Assembly: GCA_018304425.1 (NCBI GenBank)
Contig: JAGVWE010000002.1
Location: 186,001 to 250,000, forward strand
DNA: 64,000 nt
From: Candidatus Iainarchaeum sp.
GTDB lineage: Archaea > Iainarchaeota > Iainarchaeia > Iainarchaeales > UBA10219
Reading direction: 5' to 3'
Part shown: in pieces, positions 57,219-64,000 of the stretch
Position numbering within the stretch: position 1 is the stretch's first letter
Layout of the letters: every line of letters starts with the position of its first letter
Made by a program: the position numbers and the translations under genes
The notes under the pieces: generated by a model
What the model saw: only the letters and a program-made list of their open reading frames with translations
The model's database searches: none
Told to the model about the DNA's origin: nothing

Positions 57219-60200
57219 ATGAGCGAGCCCACCAGGAAACAGATTCAGCTCATTGTCCAGGAGCCCGACCCCAGCCACGTGGGCCGGAACATCGTGACCC
57301 TGGACCGGAAGGCCAAGGAAGAGCTGGGCGTTACTTCCGGGGACATCGTGGAAATAGAGGGCTCCAAGAAGACGGCTGCCGTCATCTGGCCGGCGAGGCA
57401 GGAAGACGAGGGAAAGGGAGTCGTCCGCATGGACAACCTCATCAGGCACAACGCGGGCATCGGCTTGGGGGAAAAGGTGCTGGTGCGGAAAGGCGCCTAC
57501 CAGGAAGCCAAGAAGGTCGTGCTCGCGCCCACCCAGGAAATCCGGATCGTGGCTTCCGGGTATGACCGCATCCTCAAAAAGAACTTCATTGGGAGGCCGT
57601 TGACGAAGGGGGACAACGTGTGGATTTCGGTGTTCGGCTCGGGCTTCGTTTACAGCGTCGTGGACACGAACCCCAAGGGAGTCGTCAAGGTAACGGATTT
57701 CACGAAATTCATCCTCAAAGAGGAACCGGTCAAGGAAGCCCATGAAGGCGTGCCCAGGGTTGCCTATGAGGACATCGGCGGCCTCGAAGAACAGGTGCAG
57801 AAAGTGAGGGAAATGATTGAGTTGCCCATGCGGCACCCCGAACTGTTCCGGAGACTGGGCATTTCGCCGCCCAAGGGCGTGCTGTTGCACGGTCCTCCTG
57901 GAACCGGCAAGACCATGATGGCGAAAGCCGTGGCCAACGAGACCAACGCGCACTTCATCGCGATTAACGCGCCCGCGCTCATGTGTGTCGGTGCGGAGAC
58001 CAGGATTTTGACCAACCCGGAAGGCGAAAAGACGGCGGAATCCCTGTTTGAAGAGGGGTTGAGGCAGGGCACCCTCGTCAACGATGGCGCCCTTAAGATA
58101 GTCGAATTGAAGGAACCCCTGCACGTCTTCGGGCTGAACAAGGACCTGAAGATCCAAAAGGGAGGCATTACCCACATCACCAAGTTAAGGGCAAGGACAG
58201 TGCGGCTGAAGACGAATCTTGGAGATGAAGCAGTGGTTTCGTCCAACCAGCCCTTTGCAACGTTGGATGCGTTTGGAAACCTTGCATGGAAAACGGCGGG
58301 CGAGCTGAAAAAAGGCGATTTCGTGGCCGTGGCAAAGAACCTCCCGGAACCAAGCCCCTGTCAGTTTGAGGTATTCAAATTGTGCAAACCCACGCAACGA
58401 GTCAATGCCTGCACAAGCAACGATGGGAAACGAAAGCCCCGCAAAAAAGCCTTTTCCAAAGCGGTTTCCGCCGGCGACTACATCCAGTTGTCTGATTCCA
58501 TGAACAGAAGGAACCGCGCCTTCGTGAGAATCCCCCTGGAACCCTCGGATGAGCTGGCGCATTTGCTGGGTTTGATGTATTCTGAGGGCTATCTCTCGAA
58601 GGACGGGTTGGTTTTCACCAACCATGACCCAATCCTGAACCGGCAATTCAGCGAGTTGTGTGAAAAGGTGTTCGGGATCCTGGCCACCATAAAGAGGACG
58701 AAGGCCGTCTGCTATTCCACCACGGCCAGGCTGTTCCTGGAGAAGGTGCTGGGCTTTCCGGTCGGCAAGAAAGGGAACTACTCCCTGCCACATTGGTATT
58801 TCAAGCTCTCAAAGGCGCAAACGGCACGCTTCCTGCAGGGATTCTGGGAAGGCGATGGAACAGTTGGAAAAGCCAAGGGCGGCTATCCAACCGTCCGGTT
58901 CTACGCAAAAGGGAAGAGGATTCTTTCGGACCTGTCGGTTTTGAGCAAGCGCCTGGGCTGGGTGTGCCGCCTGACGCCCTGGAAGACGCCCCTGGGCCTG
59001 ATGCAGGCGTTGGTCCTGATGGGGACGCGTTCGCGGGAGCTGTTCGCGGAACAGATTGCTTCCCGCACGAAAAAGTTCGGGCGGCTGAGGAAATGGCAGG
59101 CAAGCCGCACCAAACAAGGGGACAATCTGGGTGTTCCGGACATCAGCCCCCTGCTCAAACGGCTCAAGAGGGAAGCAGGACTCGTGTACGGGAAAAACCT
59201 GCCGGAGGGGCCGACTGAGCGGTATATTTCCGGCCGCGACCCCTTGACCCAGCGGAAGCTCGAGGAAATAAACGCCTTGTTCGGCGGGCACCCCGCGCTC
59301 GAGCGCCTCATCAAGGCGGAAGTCGCATGGTCGAAGATAACCGCGCTCAAGGCGGAAGGGGAAAGAGACCTCTTCGATTTCACGGTGGAGCCGTTCAACA
59401 ATTTTTTGGCGGGCCACAGCCTGCTGGTCATGCACAACTCCAAGTTTGTCGGCGAAGCCGAGGAACGAATCCGGCAGGTGTTCAAGGAGGCGGACGAGAA
59501 CGCGCCCAGCATCGTCTTCTTCGACGAGATTGACGCGATTGCCCCCAAGCGGGATGAAGTGGTCGGGGAAGTCGAGCGAAGGGTGGTTGCTCAACTGCTC
59601 GCCGCCATGGACGGCATGGAGGCCCGAGGCAACGTCATCGTCATTGCGGCCACGAACCGCGTGAACTCGATTGACGAGGCCCTGCGCAGGCCAGGAAGGT
59701 TTGACCGCGAAATCGAGATAGGCGTTCCGACCAAGGAGGGAAGGCGAGAGATTTTCACGATTCATTCCAGGGGCATGCCGTTGTCCAAGGACGTTGAACT
59801 GGATTACTTTGCCTCCATCACGCACGGCTTTGTGGGCGCGGACCTGGCCGCGCTGGCCAAGGAAGCCGCCATGAAGGCCCTGAGAAGGTATTTGCCCAAG
59901 ATCAACCTGGAAGAGGAAACCATTCCAGCGGAAGTCCTGGAAACCCTTGAAGTGACCAAAAAGGACTTCATGAACGCCTTGAAGGACGTGCAGCCCAGCG
60001 CGTTGCGGGAGGTAACCGTGGAAATCCCGAACGTGCGCTGGACGCAGATCGGCGGCTTGGAGGAAACCAAGGAAGAAATCAAGCAAGCCATTGAGTGGCC
60101 GCTGAAGTACCCGGATGCATTCAAGAAGATGGGCATCAAGCCCCCGAAGGGAATCCTCCTGTACGGGCCGCCGGGATGCGGGAAGACGCTGCTGGCGAAA

Positions 60201-60857
60201 GCGGCTGCCACCGAATCGGAGGCCAACTTCATCCCCATCAAGGGCCCCGAGCTGTTCAGCAAGTGGGTGGGCGAGAGTTCGAAGGGCATCCGGAAGGTGT
60301 TCCAGCGCGCGCGGCAGGTTAGCCCCTGCATCATTTTCTTCGACGAGTTCGACTCGGTGGCGACCCGGCGGGGCCACGGGGATGATTCGGGCGTCAGCGA
60401 GCGCGTGGTCAACCAGTTGCTGACCGAACTCGACGGGGTAGTTGAGTTGAAGGACGTGGTGTTCGTGGCCGCGACGAACCGGCCGGACCTGATTGACCCG
60501 GGAGTCATGCGACCGGGGAGGATTGACAAGGTCATCAAGGTGCCCGCACCCGACGAGAAGTCGAGGCTGCAGGTGTTCAAGGTGCACACCAAGAACGTGC
60601 CGATGGCAAAGGACGTGGACTTGAACGCACTGGCGAAGCAAACGGTTGGCTATAGCGGGGCTGACCTGGAGGGAGTGATAAGGGAAGCCGCCTTGATCAG
60701 CTTGAAGGAAAGCGACATGAAGCCGGGCGTGGTTACCTGGAAGCACTTCGAACTCGCCTTGAAGAAGATTCCGCCCAGCCTGCCAGAGGAAATCACGAAG
60801 GCCTATGATGCTTTCAGGGTGCAGCAGGCGGACTTCAAGCCCAGCTACATCGAGTGA
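57219..60857 (+). CDS. CDC48/VAT AAA+ ATPase, interrupted by an intein
   Basis: 1212 aa from ATG 57219, or 727 aa once residues 256-740 are removed. The N-domain ([32 protein letters not shown]) and the two AAA+ modules are intact: D1 Walker A GPPGTGKT (225-232) with Walker [15 protein letters not shown], and D2 Walker A GPPGCGKT with [13 protein letters not shown] and the arginine fingers ([22 protein letters not shown]). It unfolds proteins for the proteasome or disassembles complexes. TTTATAG is about 26 bases upstream. The end (SYIE) lacks a clear HbYX proteasome motif. Confidence 0.96.
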   Translation: MSEPTRKQIQLIVQEPDPSHVGRNIVTLDRKAKEELGVTSGDIVEIEGSKKTAAVIWPARQEDEGKGVVRMDNLIRHNAGIGLGEKVLVRKGAYQEAKKVVLAPTQEIRIVASGYDRILKKNFIGRPLTKGDNVWISVFGSGFVYSVVDTNPKGVVKVTDFTKFILKEEPVKEAHEGVPRVAYEDIGGLEEQVQKVREMIELPMRHPELFRRLGISPPKGVLLHGPPGTGKTMMAKAVANETNAHFIAINAPALMCVGAETRILTNPEGEKTAESLFEEGLRQGTLVNDGALKIVELKEPLHVFGLNKDLKIQKGGITHITKLRARTVRLKTNLGDEAVVSSNQPFATLDAFGNLAWKTAGELKKGDFVAVAKNLPEPSPCQFEVFKLCKPTQRVNACTSNDGKRKPRKKAFSKAVSAGDYIQLSDSMNRRNRAFVRIPLEPSDELAHLLGLMYSEGYLSKDGLVFTNHDPILNRQFSELCEKVFGILATIKRTKAVCYSTTARLFLEKVLGFPVGKKGNYSLPHWYFKLSKAQTARFLQGFWEGDGTVGKAKGGYPTVRFYAKGKRILSDLSVLSKRLGWVCRLTPWKTPLGLMQALVLMGTRSRELFAEQIASRTKKFGRLRKWQASRTKQGDNLGVPDISPLLKRLKREAGLVYGKNLPEGPTERYISGRDPLTQRKLEEINALFGGHPALERLIKAEVAWSKITALKAEGERDLFDFTVEPFNNFLAGHSLLVMHNSKFVGEAEERIRQVFKEADENAPSIVFFDEIDAIAPKRDEVVGEVERRVVAQLLAAMDGMEARGNVIVIAATNRVNSIDEALRRPGRFDREIEIGVPTKEGRREIFTIHSRGMPLSKDVELDYFASITHGFVGADLAALAKEAAMKALRRYLPKINLEEETIPAEVLETLEVTKKDFMNALKDVQPSALREVTVEIPNVRWTQIGGLEETKEEIKQAIEWPLKYPDAFKKMGIKPPKGILLYGPPGCGKTLLAKAAATESEANFIPIKGPELFSKWVGESSKGIRKVFQRARQVSPCIIFFDEFDSVATRRGHGDDSGVSERVVNQLLTELDGVVELKDVVFVAATNRPDLIDPGVMRPGRIDKVIKVPAPDEKSRLQVFKVHTKNVPMAKDVDLNALAKQTVGYSGADLEGVIREAALISLKESDMKPGVVTWKHFELALKKIPPSLPEEITKAYDAFRVQQADFKPSYIE
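57984..59438 (+). other. Intein in cdc48 (Cys1, Ser+1) with LAGLIDADG endonuclease
   Basis: 485 residues (256-740). It begins [14 protein letters not shown], has [18 protein letters not shown] (about 446) and [14 protein letters not shown] (about 538) as the LAGLIDADG pair, and ends [12 protein letters not shown] before Ser+1. It splits the D1 module between ALM and [15 protein letters not shown], a site known for CDC48 inteins. All splicing residues (Cys1, the penultimate His, the terminal Asn and Ser+1) are present, so it should splice. Confidence 0.92.
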
Positions 60858-60876
60858 CGGATTTTTTTGGGTTGGC

Positions 60877-61467
60877 TTAGAAGAAGCCGAGGCCCACGGC
60901 TTTTGAGCCCAGGATGGTGCCGAAGAAGGCGAGGCCCCACACCAACGGATTCCAGGTGAAGACCTTGGAGCCGTCCAGGGGAAAAATGGGGATGAGGTTG
61001 AAGGTGGCGAGGCCGAAGTTGATGCTCGCGCCATAGGCTGTGATGAGGCCCAGTAACTCAGGGGGGTGGAAGAATAGGTAGGCGAGCGTGAACAGGCAGC
61101 CCAACACAATGTTGGTCAGGGGCCCGGCCAGGGAGATGAAGCCGTTTTGCTTGCGGGAAAGGTTGTCGGAAAAGATGTAGACCGCGCCGGGTGCCGCGAA
61201 GACGACACCGAAAACCGCGGCCATGACGACGGCGAGGACGAGGCCGGACTGCCACATGCGGTACTCGGCGTGCGCGCCGAAGCGGATGGCGACATACTTG
61301 TGCGCGAGTTCGTGGAAGATGAAGCCCGTGCCGGTGGCGACCAAGACGATGGGCATGAGCCGGAAGAAGTCGCCGAACTGGAAGATGCCGCCGCCAAAGG
61401 CCCAGGCAAAGGCCACGCTGATGGTGAGCCAGCTGATGAGGATTTCGTTGCGTTCGCGGTCTTCCAT
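60877..61467 (-). CDS. Site-2-protease-like membrane metallopeptidase (M50)
   Basis: 196 aa with about five or six membrane helices. The zinc motif HExxH is HELAHKYVA (about residue 53) and the third ligand lies in NLIPIFPLDGSK (about 157). Such proteases cut transmembrane segments of regulators or signal peptides inside the membrane. It is short, having no PDZ or CBS domain. Its CTATTTATATC box (about 61493-61505) is upstream on the minus strand. It is divergent from the OB-fold protein gene. Confidence 0.9.
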   Translation of the reverse strand: MEDRERNEILISWLTISVAFAWAFGGGIFQFGDFFRLMPIVLVATGTGFIFHELAHKYVAIRFGAHAEYRMWQSGLVLAVVMAAVFGVVFAAPGAVYIFSDNLSRKQNGFISLAGPLTNIVLGCLFTLAYLFFHPPELLGLITAYGASINFGLATFNLIPIFPLDGSKVFTWNPLVWGLAFFGTILGSKAVGLGFF

Positions 61468-61512
61468 GGTTCTCCAAGGAGTGTAAGGGGAAAAAAGATA
61501 TAAATAGATAAT

Positions 61513-61528
61513 TTCGTTAATCGACGAA
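61513..61528 (+). promoter_or_regulatory. Operator-like inverted repeat TTCGT-N6-ACGAA next to the TATA box (site 4)
   Basis: TTCGTTAATCGACGAATATT then TAAGG reads toward the OB-fold gene at 61559. Both halves match sites 1 and 3 and the TATTTAA box follows at once, here without the extra A. It also overlaps the divergent promoter of the S2P-like gene. Confidence 0.6.
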
Positions 61529-61558
61529 TATTTAAGGGGTTCGTTTCATGGGCTTATA

Positions 61559-61921
61559 ATGGAGTTAAGCGACCAGCTGATTGGGTTCGCGGCGGCAGGG
61601 TGCGCGGTGATAGGGCTGGGCCTGCTCTTCTACGGGTTGCAGGCCGCTGAACCCCTCCCCCTACGAATTGCGGAAATCGATGAAACGCTGGCCGGAAAAA
61701 AAGTGGCGCTCCAGGGAACCGTGGAGTGGACGCGGCAAGCCAAGACTGCGTTGCTCGCGGGGTTGAAGGACGGAGAGGAAATCACGGTGGTTGCCTTCAA
61801 GCCCGGTGAAGGGGAACTGCGCCTGCTCCGGAAAGGCGGCACCGTGAAAGTGATTGGCCGAATCCAGGAATACCGCGGCGAACTCGAAGTAGTCATCGAA
61901 CGCGTTGAAGCACTTGACTGA
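61559..61921 (+). CDS. Membrane-tethered OB-fold protein
   Basis: 120 aa. One N-terminal transmembrane helix (LIGFAAAGCAVIGLGLLFYGL) is followed by an OB-fold (IAEIDETLAGKKVALQGTVEWTR ... EEITVVAFKPGEGELRLLRKGGTVKVIGRIQEYRGELEVVIERVE). Such domains bind nucleic acid or peptide, and in archaea often occur as small exported proteins. It is next to the operator-like site 4 and overlaps the start of the next gene by 17 bases, so the two are co-expressed. Confidence 0.75.
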   Translation: MELSDQLIGFAAAGCAVIGLGLLFYGLQAAEPLPLRIAEIDETLAGKKVALQGTVEWTRQAKTALLAGLKDGEEITVVAFKPGEGELRLLRKGGTVKVIGRIQEYRGELEVVIERVEALD

Positions 61922-63116
61922 AGAACTGCTCTGGCTGATACTGGGCTGGCTGCTCGGAGTAGTTGCGGGACTGCTTCCCGGCATCCACGCGAACACGATT
62001 TCCTTTCTGCTGCTCGGCTTCGCCGCCAACACGGGTCAACCCGACAAATGGGCCTATGTCGTCGTGGGCATGAACATCGTGCAGGCCTTCGTGGACTTCA
62101 TCCCCAACATCTTCCTGGGACTGCCGGACAGCGAAGCCTTTGCCTCCCTCCTCCCGGGGCACCGGTTTCTCGCAAAGGGCAAGGGCTTGTACGCGGTGAG
62201 GCTGGGCATTATCGGCGCGCTGAGTGGAAGCCTCCTCGCAGCCCTGCTGTTCCCCTTGTTCGCTGGTTTCCTTGCGAAAGCCCTTGACTTCGTGGAAGCC
62301 ATCATCCCCTTGGCGCTTGGACTCGTGCTGGTATCCCTGGTGGCAGGGGAAAGGGATTGGAAGAAACGAGGACAGGCCGTGGCCGTGATTGCCTTGGCCG
62401 GCGGGTTCGGGTTACTGACACTGCCCTCCAGCGCGTTCGCGGACCCCTTGTTTCCCGCCATCACCGGGTTATTCGGGGTGGCAGGGCTCCTGAACGGCTT
62501 GCGAGGGGAAAACCGGGTGCCCGAACAACTTGACGGCATAAGCCCCCTCAAGCCCAAAAACCTCTTGGAGGGCGGCGTGCTCGGCTCCCTCGCGGCAGGC
62601 ATCGTTGCCCTGTTGCCGGCCATCGGACCCGGAGAAGCCTCCTACCTGCTCATGAAGTTGTTCAAGAAAACGAGTGCCAGCCTCTACTTGATCATCGTCG
62701 GCTGCATCAACGCCGCGAACCTCTTGTTCAGCTTCCTCTTCCTCTACTTGCTGGGGAAGACGAGGACCGGCGCCGCAGCCGCCCTGGAAAGGCTTGGCCT
62801 GCTGGACGCGCCCACCCTGGTTGCCGTCACGGGCGCAAGCCTGGTGAGCGCGGCGGCGGGTGCCTGGCTGTGCCTGTGGCTGGCCAAGGCAGCCGCCAAA
62901 AAAATAAGCCAAGTCAACTACCGGTCGCTGAACGCGGGCGTGATTTGCTTCCTGGGAGCCATTGTTTTTCTCCTGCAAGGCCTGCCCGGCCTGCTGGTGC
63001 TCGTCGTAGGCACCGCGATCGGGCTGGTCCCGCTGGCGTTCGGGGTGCGGCGCGCGCACGCCATGAGCTACTTGATGGTGCCCACGCTGGCCTACTACCT
63101 TGGCTTCCCAGGATAA
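61905..63116 (+). CDS. TctA/DUF112-like polytopic membrane protein
   Basis: 403 aa, with ten or more hydrophobic helices. LLGVVAGLLPGIHANTISFLLLG at the start, GALSGSLLAALLFPLF and GSLAAGIVALLPAIGPGEASYLL match the TctA/DUF112 pattern, where two PG(I/P) loops (LLPGIHAN and LLPAIGPGE) are repeated. Members are the large subunit of tripartite tricarboxylate transporters, but no TctB/TctC partner is nearby, as is common in archaea. TTG 61905 is used; TTG 61914 is the alternative. Confidence 0.82.
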   Translation: MKHLTEELLWLILGWLLGVVAGLLPGIHANTISFLLLGFAANTGQPDKWAYVVVGMNIVQAFVDFIPNIFLGLPDSEAFASLLPGHRFLAKGKGLYAVRLGIIGALSGSLLAALLFPLFAGFLAKALDFVEAIIPLALGLVLVSLVAGERDWKKRGQAVAVIALAGGFGLLTLPSSAFADPLFPAITGLFGVAGLLNGLRGENRVPEQLDGISPLKPKNLLEGGVLGSLAAGIVALLPAIGPGEASYLLMKLFKKTSASLYLIIVGCINAANLLFSFLFLYLLGKTRTGAAAALERLGLLDAPTLVAVTGASLVSAAAGAWLCLWLAKAAAKKISQVNYRSLNAGVICFLGAIVFLLQGLPGLLVLVVGTAIGLVPLAFGVRRAHAMSYLMVPTLAYYLGFPG

Positions 63117-63147
63117 GCATTTATGCGCGTGCGTGCAAATAGGGTGC

Positions 63148-63513
63148 ATGTGGAAGATAAAACTGGCCACCCTTGAATCCATCCTCTTGGCGGCGCGGAA
63201 CACGTACCCAAATGAATTCATGAGCCTCCTAGGCGGAAGCAGGCAAGCGAAAAACATTGACGAATTGGTCGTCGTTCCGGCGGTGTTCGGGGAAACCTTT
63301 ACCCTCGTGCAGACGCATTTGATTCCCTTCGACCAACGCATCGTGGGCTCGGTGCACTCCCATCCCTCCGGACGGGCATCGCCTTCGGCAGAGGACTTGA
63401 ACGCGTTCAGCGCCTTTGGAGACATCCACTTGATTGTCGGGGAACCCTTTGCCTTGGACTCCGTCCGGGCCTACACCGTGGCCGGAAAGGCCGTGCGCTT
63501 GCAAGTCGTTTGA
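63148..63513 (+). CDS. JAMM/MPN-domain metalloprotease-like protein
   Basis: 121 aa from ATG 63148, about 26 bases past CATTTATG (63118-63125). The JAMM set is present: Glu in NEFMSLLGG (about 22) and HSHPSGRASPSAED (HxHPx10D-like, about 65-80), with Ser before the Asp. Such proteins can remove ubiquitin-like (SAMP/Urm1) modifiers from proteins in archaea, or act in sulphur transfer. The protein is a bare MPN core. No SAMP or E1 gene is in the window. Confidence 0.85.
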   Translation: MWKIKLATLESILLAARNTYPNEFMSLLGGSRQAKNIDELVVVPAVFGETFTLVQTHLIPFDQRIVGSVHSHPSGRASPSAEDLNAFSAFGDIHLIVGEPFALDSVRAYTVAGKAVRLQVV

Positions 63514-63553
63514 GCCCTCAAGCCATTTAAAGAGATGCGGGAATAATTCTCAC

Positions 63554-64000
63554 ATGAACGCTTCCAAGGCATTGCTGGTTTCCCTGGACGGGTTGGGGGA
63601 TAGGCTCATCCCTGAATTGAAGGGAAAAACGCCGCTGGAGGCCGCCAAAAAACCGAACCTGGACCGGCTCGCGCGCGAGGGCATCACGGGCTTGATGAAC
63701 ACGGTCGCGGTCGGGGTGCGACCGGGCTCTGACACCAGCCACTTGTGCATGCTTGGCTATGACCCCAAAGAATATTACACGGGCCGCGGGCCCATCGAGG
63801 CAGCAGGGGTTGGAATTTTCACCCAGGCCGGGGACGTCGCCTTGCGCGGCAACTTCGGAACCGTCGACGAAAAGTGGATAATCAAAGACCGGCGGGCGGG
63901 ACGGATTTTGGACGTCAGTGAACTGTGCAAGGCCCTGGACGGGCTTGAAATCAACGGGGTTACGTTCAATGTCAAGGCCGGAACCGGACACCGCGCCGCG
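63554..64000 (+). CDS. apgM: 2,3-bisphosphoglycerate-independent phosphoglycerate mutase, archaeal type, 5' part
   Basis: 149 residues, open to the end of the window. The start SKALLVSLDGLGDRLIPELKGKTPLEAAKKPNLDRLA and the phosphoserine motif GVRPGSDTSHLCMLGYDP, then YYTGRGPIEAAGVG, are characteristic of ApgM, which interconverts 3- and 2-phosphoglycerate in glycolysis. CATTTAAAG (63524-63532) is the TATA box, about 26 bases before the ATG. The family is clear even though the C-terminal half is missing. Confidence 0.93.
   Translation, partial: MNASKALLVSLDGLGDRLIPELKGKTPLEAAKKPNLDRLAREGITGLMNTVAVGVRPGSDTSHLCMLGYDPKEYYTGRGPIEAAGVGIFTQAGDVALRGNFGTVDEKWIIKDRRAGRILDVSELCKALDGLEINGVTFNVKAGTGHRAA

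Noticed and set aside
1-64000. tRNA, rRNA or CRISPR genes
   Set aside because: No T-arm signature, no conserved rRNA words and no regularly spaced repeat array was found on either strand.

Overview
The window is a GC-rich, gene-dense stretch of an archaeal chromosome. Archaeal or eukaryote-type information-processing genes support this: Orc1/Cdc6, both RFC subunits, an Nre-family repair protein, two-subunit PheRS of archaeal type, and an MTTase of the CDKAL1 (t6A37) kind. CDC48/VAT, ApgM, TrmB-like and Lrp-like regulators, and a class III signal peptide pilus system agree. Many genes have a TATA box centred about 26 bp before the start codon, which implies leaderless transcripts, and this spacing was used to choose starts. 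Small genome-type features (many tiny membrane proteins, overlapping TTGA/ATGA starts, a bacterial-type ThrRS) make a DPANN-like lineage such as Diapherotrites a plausible but unproven guess.

Layout: 1-6.3 kb holds a UPF0173 hydrolase, a membrane-anchored protein, an SsuABC/TauABC-like ABC importer with an adjoining small membrane protein, a divergent TrmB-type regulator with a perfect 18-bp palindrome between them, and two more copies of the small membrane protein. 6.4-21.5 kb holds a Nob1-like PIN protein, pheST, a RelBE-type toxin-antitoxin pair, rfcL, a YchF-type GTPase, a methyltransferase, orc1/cdc6, an aminotransferase plus 2-hydroxyacid dehydrogenase operon, endonuclease IV and a PIN protein. 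21.5-36 kb is a cell-surface and pilus region: a large DNRLRE-like surface protein, regulators (a membrane-anchored winged helix and a tandem Lrp protein) and a long minus-strand type IV pilus locus. That locus has a TadA/FlaI-like ATPase, two TadB/C-FlaJ-like membrane proteins, a prepilin peptidase and about ten short class III or pilin-like proteins. 36-50 kb holds a protein with mTERF-like 33-residue repeats, a Nudix hydrolase, thrS, an Nre-like protein, rfcS, the MTTase, two tandem GNAT-like paralogues and an ATP-cone/NrdD-like protein. 50-64 kb holds topA with an intein, a standalone NFACT-R protein, a Cys-rich lipoprotein, cdc48 with an intein, an S2P-like protease, a TctA-like membrane protein, a JAMM protein and the start of apgM.

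The strongest new observations are four. (1) A Pro-anchored 33-residue helical repeat protein resembles eukaryotic mTERF. (2) An operator-like motif, TTCGT-N6-ACGAA abutting a TATTTAA box, occurs at four promoters, three of them serving surface or pilus genes. (3) The topA intein begins with Ser and seems to carry an XRE-like helix-turn-helix. (4) Several very small genes have good ribosome-binding or overlap context: a 47-aa pilin, a 46-aa membrane protein, and 25-aa basic and non-basic peptides. No tRNA, rRNA, CRISPR array or insertion sequence was seen.
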